Positions 47,701-60,302 of a stretch of DNA of 64,000 nucleotides are shown here, in pieces. Within the stretch, counting starts at the first letter, position 1. Every line of letters starts with the position of its first letter. The notes below the pieces were generated by a model. The model was not told the DNA's origin. It ran no database searches and saw only the letters and a list, made by a program, of their open reading frames with translations. Position numbers and translations under genes: made by a program. The stretch lies in assembly GCA_023897205.1 (NCBI GenBank), contig JAHWDD010000008.1, positions 2,914,001 to 2,978,000 of the forward strand, given 5' to 3'. This DNA comes from Exophiala sp. HKRS030. Lineage: Eukaryota; Ascomycota; Eurotiomycetes; Chaetothyriales; Herpotrichiellaceae.

Positions 47701-50509
47701 GCTTCATTCGTCCTACCCACTTGATGGTAAAGTCAGGGAGGTACCAAGTGAGGAGGTACACCAGGGCAAGCCATCGTTTACGGCTTGCAGAAACAGGGAC
47801 CACGTCCACCTCTTCCATCTTCTTCTTGTTACCCTTCTCGGCGAGCTCTTCCTTGGTTTCAAGATTCCGGAAGAGATCACCAGAATGGAAAGCCGAAGCA
47901 CCCGCATCTGATTTGGCGTCCAGTTCGCGAGTACCGAAATAGCCACCGCCTTTAGATTCATCGCCATAAAACGAGCCAGGTGTTCCGTCGGGAGGAATCA
48001 ATCTCGATTTTGAGTCCGAGAAGGGATTGTGACCAGGAGTATCTGGTCGCGACAGAGAGTTTCCATCGCCAAAATATCCCGCGGCTTGTGAGCCAGTAAG
48101 TGCGATACTCGCCCAGCAGCGTTCACTCATGAAAACACCAGTGTTTCCAATTCTGGCTTCGTTGGCAGGCCAGTGCTTGTTTTCTAGAATGAGCTGGGCC
48201 TTCTCTCGATCGCTTCCAATGACACCAGCGTCAGTATCTGCCAAGCCAAGGAACTCTCCGAAGGGCAGGAAAATGTTGAAATCAGCTGTGCGAAGTCTTT
48301 GGCTAAGCTCCACAATCCCCAACATCTGAATCTGCTGTCGAACGCATTTGCTATCGAATTGATTGGCGATCCTTCGATCATTTGGCTTCAAGCAAAAGAT
48401 AAAATAATTGTTCACGTTAGGAGCAGTTAATGACTTTGTGATGTTGTCCAACGAAGACAAGAACTGAGCTGCGGCACCTTGCGTAAGACCTGTGGCAGTC
48501 GCCTTGGTGCGTCGTGTCCGGCCTTCTTCCATGTGGGTGCCTGCTTCATCACCCTCTTCTACAGTAACTGGGGAGCGATCTGCTCTTCGACTAGTCATTC
48601 GGCGCAATTGGTCGTGCTTTTTCCGCGAAATACTAGGCATACGCAGTGGCTTCGAACTGACTTGGGCCTGTACAATCGCGGTTTTTTCCGCCGGATGACT
48701 GACCGTATGCAAAGCCTCTTGGCCGAACAAGCTGGCAACAAAATCGCTCTTGGTAGATCTCATCAGGTTCATCAAATCGCCGGACACGACATCACCATTC
48801 TCCTCGACCAAGCTATTGACAGGATAGTCGACCTCGCCTGCATAATGACGGACTGTAAATGAGGCTGCAAGGTTTGTTGTGGCGAAGTTACTGCCGGGCA
48901 TTGTTGTTGTAGCACTTGACACCGTGATGGCCTTGTTCTTGTTTTCGAATCGTTTTCGCAAGCTTTCCAGGAACTGCATGTCTGTGCGACCACGACGAGT
49001 TTGATCATCCAGAATAGCCAAAAGTCCATTGCCATGCTTCAGAAGACCACGAACAGCATCTGTATTGTCAAAATAGCTCGTTGCGGGTACGCTGACCTCT
49101 TCACTTTCGAGAGCTTCTGTGGTCCTTTCGAAAAAGGTATGCAAGCATGTGTTGTACAAAGACTCGTTGGCTGCGTTATTCAGCAGCTGATCAAGGGTAG
49201 AACCGGTCGAGGGATGATCAGCGAAGCCTGGAAAATCGACGATGGATATTGTGTTTGCGACTGCATCCTCGGCAGCACAGATCCTTTGGTTGATGGTTTC
49301 GATGATGTACGCAACCAAAAGTGAATACAATGTAGTAGCCAATTCATCAGCATTACCACGGGCACCTTTAGGGTCCAACATGACCGTCACGCGTTCCCGA
49401 TGCAGCGTTTTCGTCTTGTACCGCAAACTCTCCTCCAACTCCTGAGCACTCAAACCCAGGAAAGCTGCCACAAGAGCCAAGGTCTCGGTATTCTTGACGA
49501 CTGTTACAGTCTCTCCTCCTTCGTGTGAATAACCACCACTTTCCTCTGCGGCAGTCAGAGTGGCTTGTCCCGTGCCGAATTCAAGCTGACCAATGTGCAG
49601 AATGGCAGCAAAGACCTGGCAGATTTCGGCGATCTCGGCTCGAGGAAATTCGAGTTTGCGAAGTGCCGTCTTGAAGTGCTGGAATCCTTCGGTGTCGTTG
49701 ATGCCCACTTTCATTTGTGTAGGATGTCCTAGATACCTCCACCTTTTTTGGGCAACAGAAGCAGAACGTGTGAGACCCGAGGCCGCAGTAGTCACATGTG
49801 TTTCGTTGCTCAACCCGAGATGTGTCTTTTCCGCAGCACTTGTTCCCGCTAAAAGATAGTATAGGACATGAAAACTTCTTTCGCCGGTGGGAACGTGGGA
49901 AATGCGACTTCTTTCAAGACGGTGGTCTAGGAGTTTGCCACCAATAAGGGTAGGAATGGATGATGATGCATCATACTGAAGCTCATAGAATAAGCCGGAT
50001 TTGGAAGCGGTTTGAGTGGTGGTGGTTTTTGTTGTGGTCAAGGTATCAAAGACGAAGGCGGCCAGAGACAGTTTGGAAGAGAGTGGTGTGGAGGAAAATG
50101 ACAAGAACGAGGTTATGAGATGCGAGCGAACGGTCGTCTTTCCAGAGCCTGACTCTCCGCTACATTCGAGTTAGTTGCGATTTGAGAATGGCCAGGGGTA
50201 ACGGGTGACGACTCACAAGAATACGATGGATTGGTCCTCAGCTCTACTGCCCAACCTTGTCCAGGCTCTTCGTGCGAGATCCTCGGCCTCACCCATGGCA
50301 CTGCCCTGCTTGTCGCCATTGGGACCCCGAGAGGATGATGTGTATGTGTTGAGGCATATCAAGGCTTGTGAAGAGAGCTTTGCTGTGGGAAGCGAGACGT
50401 GAAAGCGACTAGCAAGGTGCGCGGTCAGATGAGTATCCGACTGAAGGTGTGGAGGAAGAGCAGGCAGGGAAGCCTGCAAATGTGCAGGGAGATTTCCTCG
50501 ACCAGCCAT
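44775..50509 (-). CDS. Class V chitin synthase with myosin-like motor domain
   Basis: Membrane enzyme polymerising UDP-GlcNAc into chitin at sites of polarised growth. Exons are 50509-50217, 50159-44857 and 44806-44775, 1,875 residues with no frame break. The myosin-like N-terminus (about 1-750) has an intact P-loop, GESGSGKTT (about 99-107), spanning the first splice junction, so nucleotide binding is plausible. A first membrane region at about 940 is followed by a cytochrome-b5-like fold ([15 protein letters not shown], about 980). The GT2 catalytic part runs from CQVPAY (about 1240) through [10 protein letters not shown] (about 1525) to QRRRW (about 1565). Several TM helices and a C-terminal DEK-type domain ([12 protein letters not shown]) follow. 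The last intron restores the conserved C-terminus [13 protein letters not shown]. This is the CsmA type, head to head with the gene at 53666. Confidence 0.95.
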
Positions 50510-53500
50510 GGCCGGGGGATATATTGGTTGGAGAGTGTGAGAGATTAGATTGGGCGAAGTTGACGGCAGATGGCCTGATGAGGTAGAGGACTCAAATCAT
50601 CGAAGACCAGTCCTGTCTCGAAAGTGACGAGAGGAATCGACTTGTTGGAAACGAAGTGAGTTGGTGAAGCACAAATACGGATGTGGTTGTGAGATTGTTG
50701 AAAATAAATGTCAGGCTCAGGAACAGCGTCGAAGGCAACGATTGAAATGCAGCTTGAATCAGTGAGCGAGCGGAATGAATGTCGTCAAGTCGTAACGATT
50801 GATCGGTGCACGAAAGGTGTGGAAATAGCAGGACTCGAAAGATGTCGTTGCTTTGAGGATGGGGAGAGGGAGAGGGTGAGGGTGAAGATGAGTGCATACA
50901 AGGAGACACGAGATTTTGGTGCAGATTCAATGTTTGGAGTCAAAGAATCAACCCTACCCTAATTCCTCCCTAAGCGGTCCCGAGAGTCTTACTTGGGGCG
51001 TGGGTGGCAACCGTCAAAGGGGGACCTGGACAGATCTTGCGAGTGCCTAAGCCAGGCCAGGGTAATGACACTGGTATTGTGGTACTGACCGGTATTAAAT
51101 TCTTGTGTTTACAAATGGCGCGAAAGAGGCAATCCGCAAGTTTCGTCTAAGTGGTTTTGGCGAATGGAGACCCGCCGTGCCGCGGGTCCCGCGAACTCTG
51201 CGAAGTTGCTAGTGGAGACGCTGCGCCACCAACACTAGCACCGACTGAGGATTATCTCATTACTATTATTCTTATTCTTTTTTATTCTGATCCAGTTTGA
51301 CCTGACCACATGGACAGCTGAGGGGTGTGCAGAGTTTTGTTTTTGGACAGCACGACTCGCTCTTGGGGTAATATACCTCATCAGTGCTCATCCACGAACC
51401 ATCTCATCCTCGGGAGGCGACATATACTCTGGATGCTCTGTTTACTGTAGTACGAGCTTAGCAGGAGCATGCAGGAGTTTGTCGTGTTTGTCGTATGTTT
51501 CGCCGGAGTTTCTTTGTCACGTGGTCCAATTGTTGTCCTGCGCACCTTTTGCGCCAGAAGTGCATTTTTTACTCACCAATTTCACTGCTACACGATTAAT
51601 TTCAACCGGACGATTTGCTCGTTTTCGGCAAATTGGTAGAGTAACAAGGCTAATTGCTGCTGGCAATAACGTGCTCATAGAAAGATAGAAAGGCTTGAAA
51701 GGTGATTATCTTGTGATGGTGATACCTTATGAAGATGACCCTCGGCCATTTGATGGCTGATGCGTGGATGACGATGACACGGAGTCAGATTCACTCACGG
51801 GCCTTCAGTGGCCTTGATGCACTTTAGTGACTTTAGTGACCCTACAATGTGTGCTCCGTAGTCAATGGCTCGGCCAACCTGCTAATTTGGGTGTCTGTAT
51901 GGAGGGTCAGCCTGCAAGCCTTTCCTGATTCCTGCAAGCTGGTCCACGGTGGTCGTAGGTGGTGTGTTGGTGCTCACACTGCAGCTCCTCGGCATCCGAT
52001 GACTCGATGAGACATGCAGAAACCCACCAGCGAATGGCCAGGCTCTTGCACACTAGGAGTCAATCATTGTCTCAGGCAAAGGAGAAAAATTCCTTCCGAG
52101 TGAAACTAGCACCCACTGATCTGCTTTCGCCCATCATGATGAACTCATAATTTCTTTGAGGTTATTCACGTTATTGTACTACCCTGCTATCCACTCTCAG
52201 TCGGTGCTTCGAGAACACTCGTCAATCTTTTTGATCAGATACCAGCGGTCTAATCACACTCATTTCGCTCACGGATTCACCACTCCAATTTTTCCAGGGT
52301 CTATATTAAGCATCGGTCCGCGGCTGAGAGTTTAGAACTTGGCCCATTGTACGTGGTGGTCCGTGGATATGTACTGTACTACTCTCCGGAATCTACGCGT
52401 GTGGTGTGGGTTATACTTAGTGTCATCTACTGTAACTACGGATACTTGTAAGGGTCATCATTTGCGATGATATTCGGAAGGTGGCCATGTCTGGGTCAGA
52501 CAGTCAGACAAAAGACCTGCCTGTCAATGTTGTCCGGCGGTTGGTTTTTTAATCGAGGCCATGATGTGCGGAAGGTTGACCAGTTTTGTAGGGTACCAAG
52601 TACGGAGTACCTCTGTTTGGTTCATGCCCGTTGCCCTGACTAGGTGCCGTGAAAGTAAGGGTATCTCGAGAATAGCTTGCATTGATTGGCTCACCGACGA
52701 GACGAAAAAGTCTGTGGTGGAAAGTCCCTGCGGTGAGCCGCAAAGGTCGTGCCCGAGGTGCCCCAAAAGGCTTCAACAGCGACTGTTCATAGGCGAGCAT
52801 GTGCTTAAAAAAGGGTTCCCTACGATCCCTAAGAAAAACAGCGAGGGGTGGCGGGCGGGTGGGTGGCACAGTAACTTTAAAGCTATTCTTGAACCCTGGG
52901 CCCTGGCATTTGGCCTGGGACGTGCCTGGGGCCTGCCTGGACCTGGCAGGGCAATTGGGGAGCTTGCGGCCATTTGGCACTTGTCAAAGACCTCAAGAGT
53001 CAAAGGGCATTGGGGCAATGATGACCCCACCAACGGCCTAACAAATCAACTACTCCGTAAGCTGTTGGTTCAGTAAGTGGTCCCCAAGCGGAGACCCTTG
53101 AGACCTCGAGACCTCGAGCCCCCGATTCATGGGGAGCCCCTGTCGATTGTCACGCTACGGTAATGGTTCTGTCACGTACCCGTACTGCAGAAAAAGGACA
53201 ATTGCTCACCCACAGTAATCCGCCTCCAAGGGCACCCGATTCAATGTTTGTGTCTCAACGAAGACAACGCAGCCTGACCAACTACTCCATACACCTTGAC
53301 CTTGTCGTCGACCCTAAGGTCTACATCCTCTCTCCTACTCTCTACCTTTACACCTTGATTCACAAATCACTCTCGTTATACTCTTTCTTCTGTGCAGCGT
53401 CATACATTGTTTCAACTTGTCCATCGTTCTTCACTCGACGTTTCGTATCTTGGAATTTTTACCCCCTACGTGGAACGAATTCGAACGACCAAAATCTCCT

Positions 53501-53665
53501 GATTCTTATATCACTGAACGCCCACGACAAGATCATTCATCACATACTCCACGAGTTCTCAGCGCCGATATATTGCCTGTGGGATTCTTCGAGACACCAT
53601 CTGCCTGTTGAGCCCGCCCCTGTCGTCGTCAATCCACGGCAGGGCGCCAGCATCTGACCATCATC
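50510..53665. promoter_or_regulatory. 3.2 kb bidirectional region between chitin synthase genes
   Basis: The divergent class V and class VII chitin synthases are separated by 3,156 bases with no supported gene. Open frames at 52561-53076 (plus) and 52549-52980 (minus) overlap each other antisense and have no domain, so both were left out. Notable strings are TCACGTGG near 51520, TGCTCCGTA at 51852-51860, TACGGAGTA at 52601-52609, TACTCCGTA at 53051-53059, and GAGACCTC repeats near 53097-53118. From about 53250 the sequence is C/T-rich, probably the leader of the plus-strand gene. Confidence 0.6.
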
Positions 53666-56600
53666 ATGGCCAACCGCTATTCTTCTTATTCGAATCCTTC
53701 CTCCCAGGTTGGTGCCGCGCGTGCCACCGCTCAACAACCGACCCAGGTCTCTACTACCACTCTCCTTAATTCCTTACATACCATCTACGCCTCTGGCCAG
53801 ACATACTCACTCGATGCAAGTACAAGCTTGGCCGTAAACACCTGGCTAACAGCCAACAATCCTGATGCGAATGGCCGGGTTGGCGGTATCATTGACGCAC
53901 AATCCATATCAAGAGCATGGGAACATGCTAGACGACGGGCAGAAGATGCTTGCATAATCTTGGGATCTCTACACACTTCCACCCCTTCGCTTCTCCAACC
54001 AACTTTGGAAGTAATTCCTCTACCCACCCCTCAGATCGCCTATACCGCACTCGCTGCTCTACGACCCTTCCTCTCCTGCGTTACTCCAGCCAATGCCGCT
54101 ACCTTCAGACAGTCGGCATTGTCTGCAAAGTATACCGTCACTCTCTCCGGAACCATTACCGCTTTTACCCTTGCTCTGTCCGGCTCGGGCATCGATGTTG
54201 AGCGTGGTTTGTTACGAGTTCCTTCAGAACCTGGCCATCGGGCCTTTGACGTCTTCTACTACCTCCTGACATCAGGATCCACCCCTTCCGAGCGTGAGTT
54301 TCTCGGCCTTCAACATCCTTCCAAGTACACCTTGTTGAATCGATCTGGTACCTACACTCCACCTGCCTATCTGCCCACTGCCGATGATGATGCTGCTGCC
54401 GAGGATTTCCGCGCATCTTTGAAAACAATCGGTATCAAAGGTGCCGATTTCCGCGGTCTTCTCTCCTCTCTCGCTGGTCTACTCAAACTGGGAGAGACGA
54501 CAGGCTTTCTAGTCGACTCGGACGTCCTTGAGGACATCTGTGAAGATGTGGGTGGCCTTGTAGGAATAGAGCCCGAAGTTCTCAGCAAACAATGCAGTAC
54601 TGATGATCGTGAGGTGTTGATCGCCGCCATGTATGAAGCGCTTGTTGACTGGGTCATCATGAAGGCGAACCAGGCTATCGCCAACGAGTTGCGTGCAGGC
54701 GCCCTCACACCAGATTCGGGCAGTGAGAACGCCGATGAGGTGAGCGTGTCAATTGTTGAAGTTCCTGATGAAAAGTTGGCAAAGGCCATTGCCTTACGCA
54801 ACGTCTTCGACGACAGTCTCGGCATTAATGCAGAAATGAAGGACGATGGTGTCGAAATCTCATCCGTCGGTCACTCGGTGGTCCGGGAAATGCATTCAGC
54901 AGTCTCGGAAGTCGAAGTTGAACTCGGCATCAAAGGCGCTCAAAGTCGTGACAAGGAACACGATCGGGACAGACGAGAAGGTATCTTGGTCAAGATTGGT
55001 TCAGGTGTCGAAGAGGGCAGCTTCTTACACAATCTCCTCTACGCAGTCGATGGCGAGGGCCTCAACTTTGGCCGCAAGGGTCGCTTCGATTTGGCCACAA
55101 CTTTGGCGAGCAGTAGAGTATGGTACCAGCTTTCAATTCACCCGACCGACGAACCACCGAGTTCTCTTGCTGATCATGCAACGGCAACTTCTGCATGGTC
55201 TGCAGGCGCTGTCTCTCGTCAGCTTCGCTCATGGCGACTCCCTGAATGGGCTAATTATCGCAATAGACAGCTGGACTTTACCGCCGATTTCGACGTTGAC
55301 GAATTTGTCACTAGGTATGCCAGGCTTGGATGCAAAGAAGGCAAAGATGGCATCGAGACATTCCTTCTCGAACGCGGTTGGACGAATGGCGAGGTTGTCA
55401 TCGGAAGAGAACGAATTTGGATGCGTGAGACCGCGTGGTGGGAAGCTGAGTCCATGCTTGACATGAAACCGCTCGAACCCAGCTATGAAAATCCTTTTAC
55501 TTCGAGCTACTCTGCGCAACCTCCTCACAATGGGAGCGGATTCTTCCCACCCATGGGTGACAACATGAGTGTGCAAGACAGCCGAGAAAACCTGCTCGCT
55601 GTTGCGTCAGCCGACCGGACAAAGTCGATCGCTCCCACAATGGCACGCACCACCCTCACAGTTGGCGGGGACTACGGATTGGGACCCAAGGGTGACACGC
55701 GTCAAGACCAATATTGGGACCCTGATCTGGGACGATACATTGGTGATCTAGACCCAGAGTTTGGAGATCCCAGGAACATCGAGTCCAAGAAGACTACCTT
55801 CGGGAGACAAGCTTGGGTTTCACTTGTATGGGCCCTGACTTTCTGGATTCCTTCAGTCATGTTGAGGTTCATTGGTCGCATGAAACGTCCAGATGTTCGA
55901 ATGGCGTGGCGAGAGAAATTGGTGCTTGTGTTTATCATCTTTTTGATCAATGCCACAATCATCTTCTGGATCGTGGCGTTTGGCAACCTATTATGTCCAA
56001 ACCTCGACAAAGCCTTTAATGCGAAAGAGGTTGGATATCACACGGGCACAAATGATGTTTTCGTCAGTATACGGGGCAAAGTCTACGACATCACCAAATT
56101 TTACAAGATCCAGCACTCGGACACTGACACATCTACAACTGCTGAAACCATGCTGGAGTTTGCTGGCCAGAATCTCGACGCATATTTTCCACCCCCTTGA
56201 ATGTCGCTTGTCCTGGTCTCGATGTAGACGCAAGTGTTTATTTGCAACATAACGACACTGGCGCTATCACCAACCCTTCAGCTGTTCATACTTCAGGCCC
56301 TCGCCTACAGACTGATCAGACATCTGCTTTGTACAGCAACAATTGGTACGACCAGAAATTCTTGCCCAGGATCAACGAGTACTACAAAGGTGATCTCGTT
56401 GTCACAAGAGGAAGTGTTCAGAAGCAGGCCGACAATGACCAAAGGCAATGGGTTATTATTAACAACGGAATCTACGACCTCACTGATTATTTCTACACAG
56501 TAAAACTACAAAATGGTTTCGCCACTTACAGTTTCTTTCCTGACGACGTGACTGAGCTCATTCAAAGCAATGTGGGCACGGATATCACTGATAAATGGGG

Positions 56601-58957
56601 TACCAGCGCGACCTTCCTGAATAGCAAGAATTGCATGGACAATGTTTTCTACGTTGGAAAGGTCGATTTCCGTCAATCTGCGAAATGTACCGTCAACAAC
56701 TGGATTCTCCTCGCCTTCACGATCATGGTTTGTGCTGTCATCTTGGTCAAGTTTTTGGCTGCTCTGCAACTGGGCTCGAAACGCCGGCCAGCTGCACAAG
56801 ACAAATTTGTTATCTGTCAAGTACCTGCCTATACTGAAGGTGAAGATCACCTGAGGAAGTCTCTCGATTCCCTTACGGCACTGCAATATGACAACAAGCG
56901 AAAACTCATCTGTGTCATTTGCGACGGCATGATTGTTGGTGGTGGAAATGACAGACCTACTCCGAAAATCGTGCTTGATATTCTGGGAGTTGATCCAAAG
57001 ATTGATCCCCCTGCTCTTCCCTTCCGTTCAGTTGGTAGTGGAAACGAACAACTCAACTATGGAAAGGTCTACTCTGGATTATACGAGTATGAGGGTAATG
57101 TGGTACCTTATATCGTGGTAATCAAGGTCGGCAAAGAATCTGAGCAAGCCAAATCCAAACCTGGAAATCGAGGCAAGCGAGATTCTCAGATTTTGCTCAT
57201 GCAATTTTTGAATCGCGTACACCACCGCTCGCCAATGTCTCCTTTGGAATTAGAAATGTTTCACCAAATCAACAACATCATCGGCGTTGACCCAGAGTTA
57301 TACGAGTATCTACTTATGGTCGACGCTGATACCATGGTTAAAGAGGATTCACTCAATCGATTGGTGGCCGCCTGCGCAAACGATGCCAAAATCGCAGGTA
57401 TTTGTGGTGAGACAAGCTTAGAAAACGAGGAGCGCAGTTGGTGGACAATGATTCAGGTGTACGAATACTATATCTCGCATCATCTTGCAAAGGCTTTCGA
57501 ATCGTTGTTTGGCAGCGTAACTTGTTTGCCTGGATGGTATGTTATATGCTTCATGTCGATTTTTCCTGCTAACAATATTCAGTTTCTGCATGTATCGTCT
57601 TCGTACCGCTGACAAAGGCCGCCCTCTGATCATTTCGGACAAAGTCATAAATGAGTATGCCGACTGCGATGTGGATACCCTTCACAAGAAGAATCTTCTC
57701 TCTCTTGGTGAGGATCGATATCTCACAACTCTGATGACGAAACATTTCCCATCCATGTCTTACAAGTTCGTTCCCGATGCTTATGCGCTTACAGCTGCAC
57801 CGGAGACATGGTCAGTTCTACTCTCGCAACGACGACGTTGGATCAACTCGACCATTCACAATTTGGCGGAACTTGTGTTCTTGAAGGATCTTTGTGGCTT
57901 TTGCTGTTTCTCGATGAGATTCGTGGTGTTCATTGATCTCTTCGGAACCCTGATACTGCCAGCCACTTGCGTTTACCTGGTCTATCTCATCTATCGGGTT
58001 GCCTCTGGTACTGGGCAATTCCCCTTGCTCTCTCTCGTGATTTTGTGCGCTGTGTATGGTCTACAAGCAATCATCTTCATCATCAAACGACAATGGCAAC
58101 ATATCGGCTGGATGATTATTTACATCATCGCATATCCGATTTACAGTTTTATTCTACCCATTTACTCTTTTTGGCAACAGGACAACTTCAGTTGGGGTAA
58201 TACCAGAATTGTAATCGGAGAAAAGGGAGACAAGAAGGTCATTGCTATTCAAGACGAAGGCTTCGATCCGAGGTCTATCCCCTTGCAGAGGTGGGATGAT
58301 TATGCTGCAATGAACAATCTTCCTGGTCAGCGCGGTAATAGTGGAGCCTATCCTGAGAAAAGTATCGAGGCAGGTTATCGTGATGATCCGGTGATGATGG
58401 AGATGGACGACATGCACTCTCAGTATTCTTCGGTCAAACCTGCCAGCACCATTCTGGCTGGATTTCCTCAACAACAACATCCGTATATGGCACCACCACG
58501 TTCCCCAGCACCATTCGGTATGAATAACCGCGCAAGCACCATGACTGGTTTGACTCAATTCCACGATCAACCGGTCAGTCTCCACGGCCGACAGATGAGC
58601 ATGATGAGCTTGGGTAGTCAAGCTCGTCTCAAGTCTCCTTCACCGAACCCCTATCAAGATCGCAGCCCATATCAGAGTGGTATGCAGCATGCAGTGAGCC
58701 GACCGAGCTTACTAGGAATGAACACATCTCGACCAACATCTACAATTATGGACTTCCGTACAGTACCATCGGCGGGACCGAGTGATCAAGATATCGTCAA
58801 TGCCATTCGAGCAGTTCTTGCGGATGTTGATCTTGACAAGGTTACGAAGAAGCAAGTCAGGGCACTTGTGGAACAAAGGCTCCAATCTGAAATCCCTGCA
58901 GGCGAAAGGCGGACTTTCCTCGACAAAGCAATCGATGGGGAACTCGCCAACATGTAG
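53666..58957 (+). CDS. Class VII (CsmB-type) chitin synthase (apparent frameshift)
   Basis: Partner of the class V enzyme. Exons are 53666-57536 and 57583-58957; the 46-nt intron contains CTAAC before TTCAG and joins CLPG-C to FCMYRLR. The myosin-like N-terminus (about 1-650) lacks a P-loop (no GESGSGKT), which separates it from class V and fits the shorter, divergent motor of the CsmB/Chs7 group (called class VI or VII by different authors). Then a TM pair, a cytochrome-b5-like part ([15 protein letters not shown]), [11 protein letters not shown] (about 1050), [10 protein letters not shown] (about 1333), QRRRW (about 1372), TM helices and a DEK-type C-terminus ([13 protein letters not shown]). 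The frame stops at 56198-56200 right after YFPPP, while LNVACPGL continues one frame over. One extra C in the C5 run at 56192-56196 rejoins them, giving about 1,748 residues. Confidence 0.93.
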
Positions 58958-60302
58958 GTTAAGGTTTGGAAAGTTGGCAATGTATTAATCGCAAAATTAT
59001 AACGACTTGCATCTTATGGGGCAGGGTAATAAATGTTGGCATGGATAGGAGTCATCGTACAGTCTATGGCAGCCATGCGTGGAAGGAAAGATTGAAGACG
59101 GCGTGATGGGATTTCAAAAGTGTGTGAGATATGGTGGCTATGGTTTAAGACAAATAGGGAGGGGACCAAGTCATCAATAGTCCCCGGTCGAGGTTAGCAT
59201 TGAGCGTAATGACAATCATTATTTTGATTTATCTTCCACATACTTTGCAATGCCTCCGGTATTTGGAATTCAACAGAGAGAGAATCGCCTGCACTCTTAC
59301 TCTTGACTACGCACAGCAGACACATGTAGCAACATCATCATATCACTCGAACGATCCAACTTCCTCCGGCCACCACCGCGACCGTTGAGCTTCCGTACAA
59401 GGAAGACGACGACGACGACGAGCCCTGTAATGGTAAACTCATTGAACCCTCCACATTCAAGCTGGCCTCGGCCGAGCGAGCATTCGACACATCCACACCA
59501 TCCCAATGCAATGAAATGACCGAGCACCGCATCGCGTCCAAGCGATAGCGAACCGCGCCCTATCGGGCAGCGGATAACGGATAACGCAGACCGAGGGAAC
59601 GCATCTCAACAGACTTTTGCCCTTTCGTGCTGCAAAACTAACAACTAACTAAGTACCTAGTTACTTAGATACTGTACCTGGGTAGATAGGTAGGTAGACA
59701 GGTAGCGAGAGCAGTGAGAGGAGGAACTAGTTGGTTAGTTAGTTAGCCCCTCCATCATCTCTCCTCCTCGTCCTCCTCTCCCCCCCTCCTCGTCCTCCCC
59801 TTCCATTCCCCACCTCTGGCCAACTAACTAACTAGCTATTAGTTCGGCGGTTCGTTTCATCCCGCGCAATGGTTCCCATTGGACTTGTATTACAAATCGC
59901 AATCGCCATAGTTGCAGAGAATAGCACAATCGCTGCAACTACCGCCCTTCCCTGGTTTGGGCTGTATCTGATTAGCTTTATGTCTGCCTGCACTTGGCCC
60001 TATGTGTATAGGTATATAGTCGAATTGGACATCGGTAGCGAGCAACACATATTCTGACGGTCTTGCGACGTCGGTTGTATCTTTTTGGTTTACTTGATAC
60101 CGCGAACTGCCATTCTATTAAATGCAGGCATTGGTTCCTTTGTGCTTCCATTGTTGATTACTTGTTCTTGCCAAGTAGCAGTTAGTGCATCTCCCATTAC
60201 ATCAATCGCCAACGACAACCCAGCCTTCCAGACCCAGTATTCCGCGATCCCAGTATATATTCATTCACATAACCGAAAACGACCAGCCACGAGCATTCAA
60301 CA
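58958..60302. other. Intergenic region
   Basis: About 1.35 kb between the class VII chitin synthase and the glutathione transferase. It contains TAGGTA/TTAGTTAG-type short repeats (59640-59750), a C/T-rich tract (59750-59820) and a GAC/GAT run (59404-59424). The frame 59869-60057 has one hydrophobic stretch but no family features; it probably lies in the promoter or leader of the downstream gene. No gene called. Confidence 0.5.

Noticed and set aside
44775..50509. Possible frame break near the class V P-loop
   Set aside because: Recounting the acceptor (intron ends at 50160) gives an uninterrupted 1,875-codon frame; no defect.
52549..53076. Antisense pair of frames (171 and 143 codons) between the chitin synthases
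   Set aside because: They overlap on opposite strands, are Gly/Pro/Arg-rich without motifs, and lie in what is normally a non-coding bidirectional region.
56185..56205. Programmed -1 frameshift in the class VII chitin synthase
   Set aside because: The run CCCCC is slippery-like, but similar one-base breaks occur in unrelated genes in the same window, so missing bases are more likely.
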